Below are positions 1-6,757 of a stretch of DNA of 15,397 bases, piece by piece. A program made the position numbers and the translations under genes. How positions within the stretch are numbered: position 1 is the first letter of the stretch; every line of letters begins with the position of its first letter. The DNA comes from a methanogenic archaeon. Lineage in GTDB: Archaea; Thermoplasmatota; Thermoplasmata; Methanomassiliicoccales; Methanomethylophilaceae. The notes under the pieces are model-generated. The model saw only the letters and a list, made by a program, of their open reading frames with translations. It made no database searches and was not told the origin of the DNA. The stretch spans positions 1 to 15,397 of the forward strand of contig CADAGG010000016.1 of the NCBI GenBank assembly GCA_902787415.1. Reading direction: 5' to 3'.

Positions 1-1368
1 GCTGTACTGTACACCTACGGGTTCGATTCTTCCATCTACCACCACGACCCCGACGTGGTCGTGCAGCCCGTGACCACCGAAGAGGTCTCGGAGATCATGA
101 AGATCGCCTACAAGTACGAGATCCCGGTCACCCCCAGGGGTTCCGGTACCGGTCTCTGCGGAGCGGCCGTCCCCATCAACGGCGGTATCGTCGTCGCCAT
201 GCAGAAGATGAACAAGATCAAGAGGGTCAGCATCGAGGACCTGTGGGTCGACGTGGAGGCAGGATGCATCTACAACGACCTCAACGCCGAGCTCGCCAAG
301 TACGGATTCTTCTTCCCTCCCTCCCCCGGTTCCGCCGAGGCCTGCCAGGTCGGAGGAATGGTCGCCACCAACGCCTCCGGTATGAGGGCAGTGAAGTACG
401 GAGCCACCAGGGATTTCGTTCTGGGTCTTACCTTCGTCAGGGCCAACGGGGACATCGTCCGCTGCGGTACCAGGACCATCAAGGACGCATCCGGATACCA
501 GCTCGCACGTCTGATGTGCGGGTCCGAGGGAACCCTCGGCATCATCACCGAGATCACCTTCAAGATCACCACCAAGCCCAAGAAGTCCGCCTCCTGCCTC
601 TGCGCGTTCAACTCCGTCGTCGACGCAGGCAACTGCATCTCCGCCATCATCGCCAAGCCCCTGATCCCGGCCTCCTGCGAGCTGATGGACAGCGTGAGCA
701 TCAACGCGGTCAACAAGGCCCGCGGCAACCCCCTGCCCGATGTCAACGCCCTCATCATCGTCGAGGTCGACGGCGAGACCGACGAGGTCATCCAGAGGGA
801 CCTGAAGATCGTCGAGGAGGTCGCCCACGCCAACAAGGCGGTGTCCGTCACCCCCTCCTTCGACTCCGCTGTCATCGCCAAGTGGACCGACGCCAGGAAG
901 TCCGTACTCGCTTCGCTTTCCGTCCTCAAGCCCGGATACGTCTCCGTGTCCCTGGCCGACGACATGGGCGTGCCCATCACCAAGGTGCCCCAGGCGGTCG
1001 AGGCCTTCCAGAGGATCGCCGACAAGTACAACGTCACCGTGGCCACCTACGGTCACGCATCCGACGGAAACCTCCACACCAAGATGGTCCTGAAGCCGGA
1101 CGACAAGGACGAGTGGGACCGCGGAATCGCCGCCGTCAACGAGATCTTCGACTTCTGCATCGAGATGGGCGGAACCGTCACCGGCGAGCACGGTGTCGGA
1201 ATCTCCAAGGCCCTCAACTTCCAGCAGGAGAGGAAGACGGAGATCGAGTGCATCAACGACATCAAGCGCGCGTTCGATCCCAAGAACATCCTGAACCCCG
1301 GAAAGGCGTCCCAGTGGAGGGGCAGCCCTCTCCAGCACCTCAGGTATCCCTGCAAGGAATACATGTGA
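1..1368 (+). CDS. glcD: FAD-linked oxidoreductase, GlcD / D-lactate dehydrogenase type (5' partial)
   Basis: This is a flavoprotein oxidising a 2-hydroxy acid such as glycolate or D-lactate and passing electrons to a partner, often an FeS (HdrD-like) subunit. The frame is open from base 1, and the first 18 visible codons already match the family, so the true start lies outside the window; 455 residues are visible. The FAD-binding PCMH half shows PRGSGTGLCG at about nt 133-162, a PGSAEACQVGG/NASG segment near 328-378, and CGSEGTLGIITEI near 517-555. The C-terminal FAD-oxidase half carries YGHASDGN (1048-1071) and GEHGVGISKA (1183-1212), both family signatures, and ends with FDPKNILNPGK. No ferredoxin domain is fused here, so the electron acceptor must be another protein. 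Substrate is not determinable from sequence; the family call is firm. It ends at TGA, just before a strong terminator. Confidence 0.9.
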   Translation, partial: AVLYTYGFDSSIYHHDPDVVVQPVTTEEVSEIMKIAYKYEIPVTPRGSGTGLCGAAVPINGGIVVAMQKMNKIKRVSIEDLWVDVEAGCIYNDLNAELAKYGFFFPPSPGSAEACQVGGMVATNASGMRAVKYGATRDFVLGLTFVRANGDIVRCGTRTIKDASGYQLARLMCGSEGTLGIITEITFKITTKPKKSASCLCAFNSVVDAGNCISAIIAKPLIPASCELMDSVSINAVNKARGNPLPDVNALIIVEVDGETDEVIQRDLKIVEEVAHANKAVSVTPSFDSAVIAKWTDARKSVLASLSVLKPGYVSVSLADDMGVPITKVPQAVEAFQRIADKYNVTVATYGHASDGNLHTKMVLKPDDKDEWDRGIAAVNEIFDFCIEMGGTVTGEHGVGISKALNFQQERKTEIECINDIKRAFDPKNILNPGKASQWRGSPLQHLRYPCKEYM

Positions 1369-1373
1369 AACCC

Positions 1374-1408
1374 GACGGGGGACATCCCCCCGTCAACTTC
1401 CTTTTTTT
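1374..1408 (+). terminator. Hairpin plus T-run terminator of the GlcD-type gene
   Basis: An 8-bp perfect stem (GACGGGGG at 1374-1381 with CCCCCGTC at 1387-1394, 5-nt loop) begins 5 nt after the TGA stop and is followed by seven T residues at 1402-1408. The T-run is on the + side only, so this serves the GlcD-type gene and not the convergent protease gene that ends at 1415. Confidence 0.75.
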
Positions 1409-1414
1409 ACCCTC

Positions 1415-2083
1415 TTATCCGTAGTAGAAGTCGGGCAGCATGCCGGTCAGCCTCGAGACGAACAGCACTCCGGCGATGGCTATGCAGAGCACCCAAACGG
1501 ATGAGTTCCACCTCAGGACCTTGGCCCCGTCGAGGATGCCGATGGGCAGGAGGTTGAACAGTGCCAGCGATGCGTTCAGGATGAACAGCAGATAGAAGAA
1601 GATGACAATCGGGCTGTGGTTGAACGCGATGCATCCGGCCAGTCCGATGAGGGCGAGGACGATGTTTACCGCGGGTCCCGCCACGCTGATCTTGCCGTCC
1701 TGCTCGACATCGACGAACCCCCTGATGTAGACCACGCCGGGGGCGGCGATGAGGAACCCCACGAAGCTCATCAGGAGGGTGAGCAGGAGTCCCATGGGGA
1801 ACATCCTGTACTCGGACCACAGGCCGAACTTCTGGGCGGTGAACTTGTGGCCGAGCTCGTGGGCGACGAAGCTGAGCGCCACGATGCCGACCATCATCCC
1901 GAGCATGCCGACCGCCCAGAGGTCCCCGAGATGCTCCTCGAAGTAGGCCGTGAACGATGCGTTGCGGAACATGACCAGGAACGCCAGGGACAGAACTATC
2001 ACGGAGATGAGCAGGTCGCGGACCTCTATGGTGCTGAACTTGTAACCTTTGGGCGTGACGTCCCTGAGCCGGTCGATATCCAT
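1415..2083 (-). CDS. Site-2 protease family membrane metalloprotease (peptidase M50)
   Basis: This is an intramembrane zinc protease of the M50 family, 222 aa, the size of the short archaeal/bacterial members. The zinc motif HELGH lies at residues 75-79 inside the second hydrophobic segment. The third ligand region NLLPIGILDG is at about 177-186, with Asp185 the expected metal ligand. Hydrophobic segments are near 22-40, 56-75, 95-118, 134-154, 157-178 and 198-213. There is no PDZ or CBS domain. It is convergent with the GlcD-type gene and divergent from the PP-loop protein; 50 bp separate the two divergent starts. A TATA-like AT stretch lies about 15-30 bp upstream of the ATG with no clear Shine-Dalgarno, suggesting a leaderless transcript. 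It is the only gene here ending in TAA. The substrate is unknown; the family is certain. Confidence 0.9.
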   Translation of the reverse strand: MDIDRLRDVTPKGYKFSTIEVRDLLISVIVLSLAFLVMFRNASFTAYFEEHLGDLWAVGMLGMMVGIVALSFVAHELGHKFTAQKFGLWSEYRMFPMGLLLTLLMSFVGFLIAAPGVVYIRGFVDVEQDGKISVAGPAVNIVLALIGLAGCIAFNHSPIVIFFYLLFILNASLALFNLLPIGILDGAKVLRWNSSVWVLCIAIAGVLFVSRLTGMLPDFYYG

Positions 2084-2093
2084 GCGCGTGCAT

Positions 2094-2116
2094 TTGCCTA
2101 TAATTAATTAATATTG
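2094..2116. promoter_or_regulatory. Shared divergent promoter of the M50 protease and the PP-loop protein
   Basis: An AT-only tract (TATAATTAATTAATATT at 2099-2115) sits in the 50-bp gap between two divergent starts. It lies roughly 15-35 bp from the ATG at 2083 (-) and from the ATG at 2134 (+), which is where an archaeal TATA box should be if both mRNAs start at or next to their start codon. Neither gene has a convincing Shine-Dalgarno sequence. Confidence 0.55.
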
Positions 2117-2133
2117 ACGGCATAGGTTCGGAC

Positions 2134-4206
2134 ATGACCCCTGTCATCACGAACATCGCCAACGGCAAGGAGACCTGCCGCTGGTGCGACAACTGCGGCA
2201 CGCTGCTTCTGGGCCGCAGATGTTCCGTATGCGGTTCGCAGGGCAGGGAATTCGAGATCAACAGCCCCGGGGACATCCGCCCCTGCATGGGCGACAGCGT
2301 GGGGATCCTGGAGGATTTACTCATAGAGGCGTTCGGCACCGCCATCCCCATCAAGAACCAGTCCATCTTCTTCAACAAGGTCCCCGGCGAGGACCGCACC
2401 GACGAGATCATCGCCTACGGCCAGGTCATAGGCGTGCTGAGGTTCGACATCGCCGCCGACCGTCTCCGGGTGGAGCTCAGGCAGCCCGGGGCGGAGCTCT
2501 TCGACCCCGTGGCCACGAAGAACGTGGTCAGGATCTTCGGGGTCTCCGGCCATCTCAAGGGCAAAGGGGTCCCCGGCGCGAACGTATCCGAGGTCATCGG
2601 CACCTTCTCCAAGGACGACCCCGTGATAATCAGGAAGGGCCTCAAGGTGGGCCCCGGCGTGGCCATGGCCGACAGCTCCTCTATGAAGGAGGCCGAGAAG
2701 GCGGTCAGGGTCAGGGACCTGAATACCCCTGCGGGCATCCCCCTGTCACCCGAGGCGGGGAGGGACGTCTTCGTGGCCTGCAACAGGAAGCATCTCGAGA
2801 GGCTCGAGAGCACCGCCGTCAGCGAGATCAGGAACTATGTGAAGGGGAAGAACCTCCCTGTCACGGTGTCCTTCTCCGGTGGCAAGGACTCCCTCGCCGC
2901 CTACGGTCTCGCGGCCCGCGCGGTGAAAGACCCAGAGCTCCTTTTCACCGACACGGGACTGGAGTTCCCGGAGACCCTCGAGTACGTGAAGGAGTTCTCC
3001 GAATCCGGGCATCTCACCCTGCGTACCGCCAAGGCGGGCAACGCATTCAGGGAGAACGTGGACGCCTTCGGACCGCCCGCCAAGGACTTCAGGTGGTGCT
3101 GCAAGGTCTGCAAGCTCGGACCCATCTCCGACCTGATCGCCCGCAACTACCCCAAGGGAACCATCACCTGCGAGGGCAACCGCTCCCTGGAGTCGTTCTC
3201 CCGCGCCGGCACCGAGTTCGTAACCAAGAACCCCTTCGTCCCCAACCAGACCAACCTGAACCCTGTCAGGGACTGGTGCGCCGCCGAGATATGGGGATAC
3301 ATCTGGATGAGGAAGCTCCGCTACAACCCGCTCTACGAGAGGGACTTCGAGCGCATCGGGTGCTATCTCTGCGCATCCTGCCTCGCCAGCGAGTGGCGCA
3401 ACACCTCCCGCATCCACCCCGAGATGTACCGCGACTGGGAGGATTACCTCCACAGGTACGCGGAGCGCAACGGCCTGCCCAGGGAATACATAGACATGGG
3501 CTTCTGGAGATGGAAGGTCCTGCCCCCCAAGATGAGACAGCTGGCCGAGGGTCTCGAATTGAAGATGGAGCCCAGGGGAGGCAACGGGCTCTCCATGAAG
3601 CTCATGAAGGGTGCGACCGTCTGCGTGGCCGGCGGATATTCCATGGAGGCCATCGTCACCGTCCCCCGCCGGAGGGACTTCTCCTACGTGGAGGACGCCA
3701 TGCGCACCGTAGGGGATGTGAAGTACTCCCCCGAGTTCGAGATCGCCCTGGTGAAGATGAAGACCGGGCGTGCCCGCGTGTTCGGCGGAGGGCAGGTGTC
3801 CGTGACCGCGGAGGATGCGAAGAGCGCCGAGAAGACCTTCGAGAAGGCCGTGAAGGCGCTCATCCGCGCCGAACTGTGCACCGGCTGCGGTATCTGCGCC
3901 AAGTCCTGCCCGAGGAAGGCCATCACCATCAAGGACGGCATGCGCGTGAACCCCGAGAAGTGCGTCTCCTGCGGGCTCTGCGAGCGCTCCTGCATGGTCG
4001 TCCACTACTACGACAAGATCATGGCGGGCAAGCAGGTGGATGCCCCGGACCGTTCCCAGAAACCCGGGAACGAGAAGACCCAGCACGGTAACGGAAGGCC
4101 ATATCATAACCGTGGCAGGCCCCGTGACGGAGGCCGGAACGGCCGTAACCGCGGCAGACCCTCCGGGGACCGCGGACGCAGGCAGGACGACCGCCGCAGC
4201 CGTTGA
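2134..4206 (+). CDS. Multidomain PP-loop protein: zinc ribbon, PUA, PAPS/APS-reductase-like core, 2x[4Fe-4S] ferredoxin, RG-rich tail
   Basis: 690 aa. Domains in order: a zinc ribbon (C18/C21 with C30/C33); a PUA-like fold about 128-190, ending in GVAMAD; the PP-loop ATP site SGGKDS (248-253); and a PAPS/APS-reductase-like core. The core has a CC pair at 322-323 and CxxCxxC at C410/C413/C416, a spacing close to the CC-X~80-CxxC [4Fe-4S] site of assimilatory APS reductases. After about 490-570, which I do not recognise, comes an 8-Cys ferredoxin domain (C582, 585, 588, 592 and 610, 613, 616, 620). Residues 651-690 are a basic Arg/Gly/Asn tail. Annotation pipelines would say 'phosphoadenosine phosphosulfate reductase family'. 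The PUA domain and RG tail, both typical of RNA-binding proteins, make an RNA-sulfuration role a serious alternative. I see no C-terminal ECGLH catalytic motif of true PAPS reductases. The function is unresolved; the domain reading is strong. Confidence 0.88.
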   Translation: MTPVITNIANGKETCRWCDNCGTLLLGRRCSVCGSQGREFEINSPGDIRPCMGDSVGILEDLLIEAFGTAIPIKNQSIFFNKVPGEDRTDEIIAYGQVIGVLRFDIAADRLRVELRQPGAELFDPVATKNVVRIFGVSGHLKGKGVPGANVSEVIGTFSKDDPVIIRKGLKVGPGVAMADSSSMKEAEKAVRVRDLNTPAGIPLSPEAGRDVFVACNRKHLERLESTAVSEIRNYVKGKNLPVTVSFSGGKDSLAAYGLAARAVKDPELLFTDTGLEFPETLEYVKEFSESGHLTLRTAKAGNAFRENVDAFGPPAKDFRWCCKVCKLGPISDLIARNYPKGTITCEGNRSLESFSRAGTEFVTKNPFVPNQTNLNPVRDWCAAEIWGYIWMRKLRYNPLYERDFERIGCYLCASCLASEWRNTSRIHPEMYRDWEDYLHRYAERNGLPREYIDMGFWRWKVLPPKMRQLAEGLELKMEPRGGNGLSMKLMKGATVCVAGGYSMEAIVTVPRRRDFSYVEDAMRTVGDVKYSPEFEIALVKMKTGRARVFGGGQVSVTAEDAKSAEKTFEKAVKALIRAELCTGCGICAKSCPRKAITIKDGMRVNPEKCVSCGLCERSCMVVHYYDKIMAGKQVDAPDRSQKPGNEKTQHGNGRPYHNRGRPRDGGRNGRNRGRPSGDRGRRQDDRRSR

Positions 4207-4212
4207 CCCCTT

Positions 4213-4220
4213 TTTATATT
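4213..4220 (+). promoter_or_regulatory. TATA-like box of the 7-TM protein gene
   Basis: The 33-bp gap after the PP-loop gene contains a T-rich TATA-like element (TTTATATT) about 20-27 bp before the ATG at 4240, and a G-rich GGGGATGGGG stretch just before the start. The gene may have its own promoter or be co-transcribed with the gene upstream. Confidence 0.4.
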
Positions 4221-4239
4221 TGTTAGGGGATGGGGAAAC

Positions 4240-4956
4240 ATGGAGATATTCTATATCGCGGCCGCATTGGCGTTCGTACCCGCCCTGCTGCTGATGTACT
4301 TCCTGCTCAGGCCCTACACCTATCCGCAGACCGAATATCCCTACTTCAGCGATCCGTCCTTCTTCATGCTGTTCGCCGTGGGGCTGGTGGCCGGTACCGT
4401 CCTGTTCCTGGTCTACTCCTACATCGCCAACAGCATCGTGACCGTGATCGTCTACTCCTTCATCCAGGTCCTGGCCATCGTCGTGTGCCTCAACCTCAAG
4501 CGCTACCGCGGCAAGTCCGACAGCATCTTCTACGGATACGGTTTCGGACTCGGTGCGGGAGCGACCACCGGCATGGGACTCATCTACTGGTTCGCCACCT
4601 CGGCCTCCAACCTCGGCAGCTCCCTGGAAGCCATCGATTACGTGTTCCTGTTCGTGCTCTCGGTCTCCATGACCCTGCAGTACAGCGCCGTGGGCATCAC
4701 CGTCGGGGACGGCATCGCCCGCCACGTCCCCATGCAGTTCGCGATCCAGGCCATGATCTACAATCTCGTGTTCTGGGTCTTGTTCTCGATAACCCTGCTC
4801 AACTCCGACTCGGGCATCTACATGTACGCGGCCGCGGTGCTCTGCCTGGCGGTCTCCGCCATGTACCTGCTGTACGCCTACAAGAAAGAGATCGGAATGA
4901 TGGTGATCGAGGTCAACAGGATGGCCAAGAAGGGAAAGAAGTTCAACGACGAGTGA
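4240..4956 (+). CDS. Unknown polytopic membrane protein, about 7 TM segments
   Basis: I do not recognise this 238-aa family. Hydrophobic segments lie near 3-23, 41-62, 66-86, 97-119, 131-152, 169-191 and 195-216, so seven helices are likely. A Gly-rich stretch, YGYGFGLGAGATTG, forms helix 4, and a polar GDGIARH motif follows helix 5. The C-terminus is basic (MAKKGKKFNDE), which would place it in the cytoplasm by the positive-inside rule. There is no signal peptide cleavage site, no HExxH, and no EExxxR motif of PrsW-like or CAAX proteases. Its stop codon abuts that of the convergent zinc-ribbon gene, so there is no room for a separate terminator. Gene reality is well supported by codon pattern and coherent hydrophobicity; function is not. 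Confidence 0.8.
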   Translation: MEIFYIAAALAFVPALLLMYFLLRPYTYPQTEYPYFSDPSFFMLFAVGLVAGTVLFLVYSYIANSIVTVIVYSFIQVLAIVVCLNLKRYRGKSDSIFYGYGFGLGAGATTGMGLIYWFATSASNLGSSLEAIDYVFLFVLSVSMTLQYSAVGITVGDGIARHVPMQFAIQAMIYNLVFWVLFSITLLNSDSGIYMYAAAVLCLAVSAMYLLYAYKKEIGMMVIEVNRMAKKGKKFNDE

Positions 4957-5382
4957 TCAGGCGGTGTAACGGCCGTACTTCGTCTCGTGCACGTAGCCTT
5001 CCACCAGCATCGCCTTCAGATACTTCTCGGCGTGCTTGGGCTCGATCTTCTCCAGGTCCTCGAAGGTGAACTCCCCGTAGACCGCGGTGAGCCCCTCGGC
5101 GAGCACCCTCATCTTCTCGTCGACGGAATGGCAGTGCTCGTAACGGTATTCCAGGGTGGAGTAGGGGTCGGCGTCGGAGGTCTGCTTCTTCTCCACCGGG
5201 GGCACGAAGCCGGTGAGCTGGCGGAGGGCCGCCCTGACCAGGGACTGGTCGTCGCTCTGGAAGTAGATCTTGAGGTTCTTGTGGGGGCCGCTGGTCCCGC
5301 AGTAGGGACAGGTGGAGCTCTTGTCGTTGAGGTCGACCACCCTCTTCTTGAGGCATTCCCTGCATGCTACGACGGCGAACAC
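4957..5382 (-). CDS. Small zinc-ribbon protein with C-terminal helical domain (archaeal DUF5817-like)
   Basis: 141 aa, starting at GTG (5382-5380). The N-terminus FAVVACREC, followed by CPYC, gives a zinc ribbon with C7/C10 and C25/C28. Residues 35-60 (KNLKIYFQSDDQSLVRAAL) continue in a way I associate with the uncharacterised archaeal DUF5817 family. The C-terminal 85-141 looks helical and winged-helix-like, but this is not certain. The GTG start is chosen because an AGGTGAT Shine-Dalgarno lies a few bases upstream and overlaps the TGA of the arginine decarboxylase gene. A longer upstream reading in this frame is only the shadow of that gene. It is the last gene of the PAC2-pdaD-zinc ribbon operon. 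Nucleic-acid binding is plausible from the zinc ribbon, but unproven. Confidence 0.8.
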   Translation of the reverse strand: MFAVVACRECLKKRVVDLNDKSSTCPYCGTSGPHKNLKIYFQSDDQSLVRAALRQLTGFVPPVEKKQTSDADPYSTLEYRYEHCHSVDEKMRVLAEGLTAVYGEFTFEDLEKIEPKHAEKYLKAMLVEGYVHETKYGRYTA

Positions 5383-5386
5383 GGTA

Positions 5387-5863
5387 TCACCTGAAGTCGC
5401 AGAAGACGAGGGACGCGATGCAGCAGCCGTAGGTGTTCGGGGGCACCTCGAGCGACTCGATGCGGTAGTGTATCTCACCGAACTCGACGCCGCGGATGCG
5501 CGACATCTCCTCCATCTTCTTCCTGAGCTCGTCGCGCAGGTCCTGCAGGTTCCCGTGGAGGTGGCCCTCGGCGACGTATCCGCCGTGGCCGTCCTTGCGG
5601 TACGCGTAGGCGATCCCGGCGGCGATGTTCTTGCCCGAGTATCCGCGCATCTGGGACAGCACGCAGAAGGTGACCGCGCCCATGGGTATGGGGCGCACCT
5701 CGACCTCCACCGCCCCGTCGGGGATGACCGAGGAGACGGCCACGAGGTTCTGCTCGCAGATGTTGGCATCCATGAGCGCGAGGTCGAAGGCGTTGAGGTC
5801 GGACACGGGGCTGGTGGCGTGGCCCGAAGTGATGAAGAACTCCTTGGGAACGAGTACGCCCAT
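5387..5863 (-). CDS. pdaD: Pyruvoyl-dependent arginine decarboxylase
   Basis: It decarboxylates L-arginine to agmatine, feeding polyamine synthesis and, in archaea, the agmatidine modification of tRNA-Ile(CAU). At 158 aa it has the family's usual length (about 160). The self-processing site VSSVIP is at 43-48; known members cleave between the two serines, so Ser45 should become the pyruvoyl group of the alpha chain. Other family-like stretches are LVPKEFFITSG (4-14), FDLALMDANI (26-35), VAEGH (97-101) and the C-terminal EVPPNTYGCCIASLVF (139-154). The start ATG at 5863 is preceded by GGTGAT, which contains the TGA of the PAC2 gene, and lies 5 nt after that stop. It is the middle gene of a tightly packed three-gene operon. 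A longer in-frame upstream extension is the shadow of the PAC2 gene. Confidence 0.93.
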   Translation of the reverse strand: MGVLVPKEFFITSGHATSPVSDLNAFDLALMDANICEQNLVAVSSVIPDGAVEVEVRPIPMGAVTFCVLSQMRGYSGKNIAAGIAYAYRKDGHGGYVAEGHLHGNLQDLRDELRKKMEEMSRIRGVEFGEIHYRIESLEVPPNTYGCCIASLVFCDFR

Positions 5864-5868
5864 CCAGA

Positions 5869-6675
5869 TCACCCGTAGATGTTGTGGTTGACCGGCTGCT
5901 GGTTCGCCTGCTGGCTGCGGAGCCTGTCCTCGATCTCCTGCGCCTCCTGTATCAGGGGCTGGGGGTCGACCTCGAAACGGGGGATGATCTTGCTGAGGGG
6001 GAGCAGGGTGGAGGCCGCCGCGCGGGGGTCGGGCAGCTGGGGGTTGGCCGGTGCGATGAGGCACATGGCGTCCAGTCCGTCGATCCTGCTCTGGAAGAGT
6101 CCCACGCCGCTCATTCCGCGGACCAGTCCGTCCGCCATGAGGGTGACCCCGGCCTCCTCCAGCATGGCCTTGGCCCTGTCGCTGGTGTATGCGCCGAGGA
6201 TGGCGGTGCTCTGGTCCATCCTGGCGATCCCGTCTATGAAAATGATGTCCGTGGCACCCATCTCCTTCACGATGTCGAGCATGGCGACCGTGAAGTCGTA
6301 GGTCTGCTCGGGCCTGGGGGCGAGCTCGGAGGTGAGGACGATGAGGTCCCTGGCCTTGACGCGCTTCCTGGGGGCCTCCTTCTTCTCCGGGGGCATCTCG
6401 GTCTCCGCGCCCTCGGCGGGCTTGACATTCTTCTTCCTCTTCTTGGGGATGGGGCCGGCGTAGATCCTGACCGGGGGATAGGGGGTGCCGTTCTGGATGA
6501 GCGTGTACTGCTGGGTGTCGGTGGGGGTGGCTCCCGCCACGACCTTCATGCTGAGAGTCCTGGCGATATAGCTGGTGATGATGGATCCCACCAGGCCGAT
6601 GCTGGGGAAACCCACGATTGCGATGGGGTCGTTCAGTTCGCCGCGTTCGTACCAGAATATCTTGGGCTCGGACAT
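5869..6675 (-). CDS. PAC2 family protein (archaeal proteasome-assembly-chaperone-like, PbaB type)
   Basis: 268 aa, PAC2 fold (PF09754). The typical N-terminal motif GFPSIGLVG is at 22-30, followed by SYIARTL (35-41). A ligand/dimer region reads GIARMDQS (149-156) and GLVRGMSGVGLF (183-194). Residues 77-108 form a Lys/Glu/Pro-rich insertion between strands, likely a disordered loop. The C-terminus (244-268) is a Gln-rich helix and tail. Archaeal PAC2 proteins include PbaA/PbaB, which bind proteasome subunits and related complexes, but many members have no assigned client. It is the first gene of an operon with pdaD and a zinc-ribbon protein. The ATG at 6675 has no clear Shine-Dalgarno and a TATA-like box (AAATAGCAAATAAG) about 20-35 bp upstream, so leaderless transcription is likely. 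Confidence 0.88.
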   Translation of the reverse strand: MSEPKIFWYERGELNDPIAIVGFPSIGLVGSIITSYIARTLSMKVVAGATPTDTQQYTLIQNGTPYPPVRIYAGPIPKKRKKNVKPAEGAETEMPPEKKEAPRKRVKARDLIVLTSELAPRPEQTYDFTVAMLDIVKEMGATDIIFIDGIARMDQSTAILGAYTSDRAKAMLEEAGVTLMADGLVRGMSGVGLFQSRIDGLDAMCLIAPANPQLPDPRAAASTLLPLSKIIPRFEVDPQPLIQEAQEIEDRLRSQQANQQPVNHNIYG

Positions 6676-6689
6676 ATCGGAGAGGGGAT

Positions 6690-6737
6690 GTTAACTGCTT
6701 ATTTGCTATTTCGCCCGGAGGGGCAGTTTCTTATCGC
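6690..6737. promoter_or_regulatory. Divergent promoters of the PAC2 operon and the M16 peptidase
   Basis: The 82-bp gap 6676-6757 holds a TATA-like stretch for the minus-strand operon (about 6697-6710) and one for the plus-strand peptidase (TTTCTTATC at 6728-6736, centred about 26 bp before the ATG at 6758). Both spacings predict mRNAs beginning at or near the start codon. There is no Shine-Dalgarno before either gene. Confidence 0.45.
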
Positions 6738-6757
6738 CCGCCCGCCTACACCCGTGC

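Noticed and set aside
243..1424. A 393-codon open frame within the GlcD-type gene
   Set aside because: It is Arg/His/Gln-rich shadow text in the second frame of a gene with complete FAD-oxidase motifs.
2746..4725. A 659-codon open frame on the minus strand opposite the PP-loop gene
   Set aside because: Its translation is Gly/His/Val/Asp-rich low-complexity with no family motif, and it runs across two well-supported plus-strand genes. It is a shadow produced by GC-rich codon bias.
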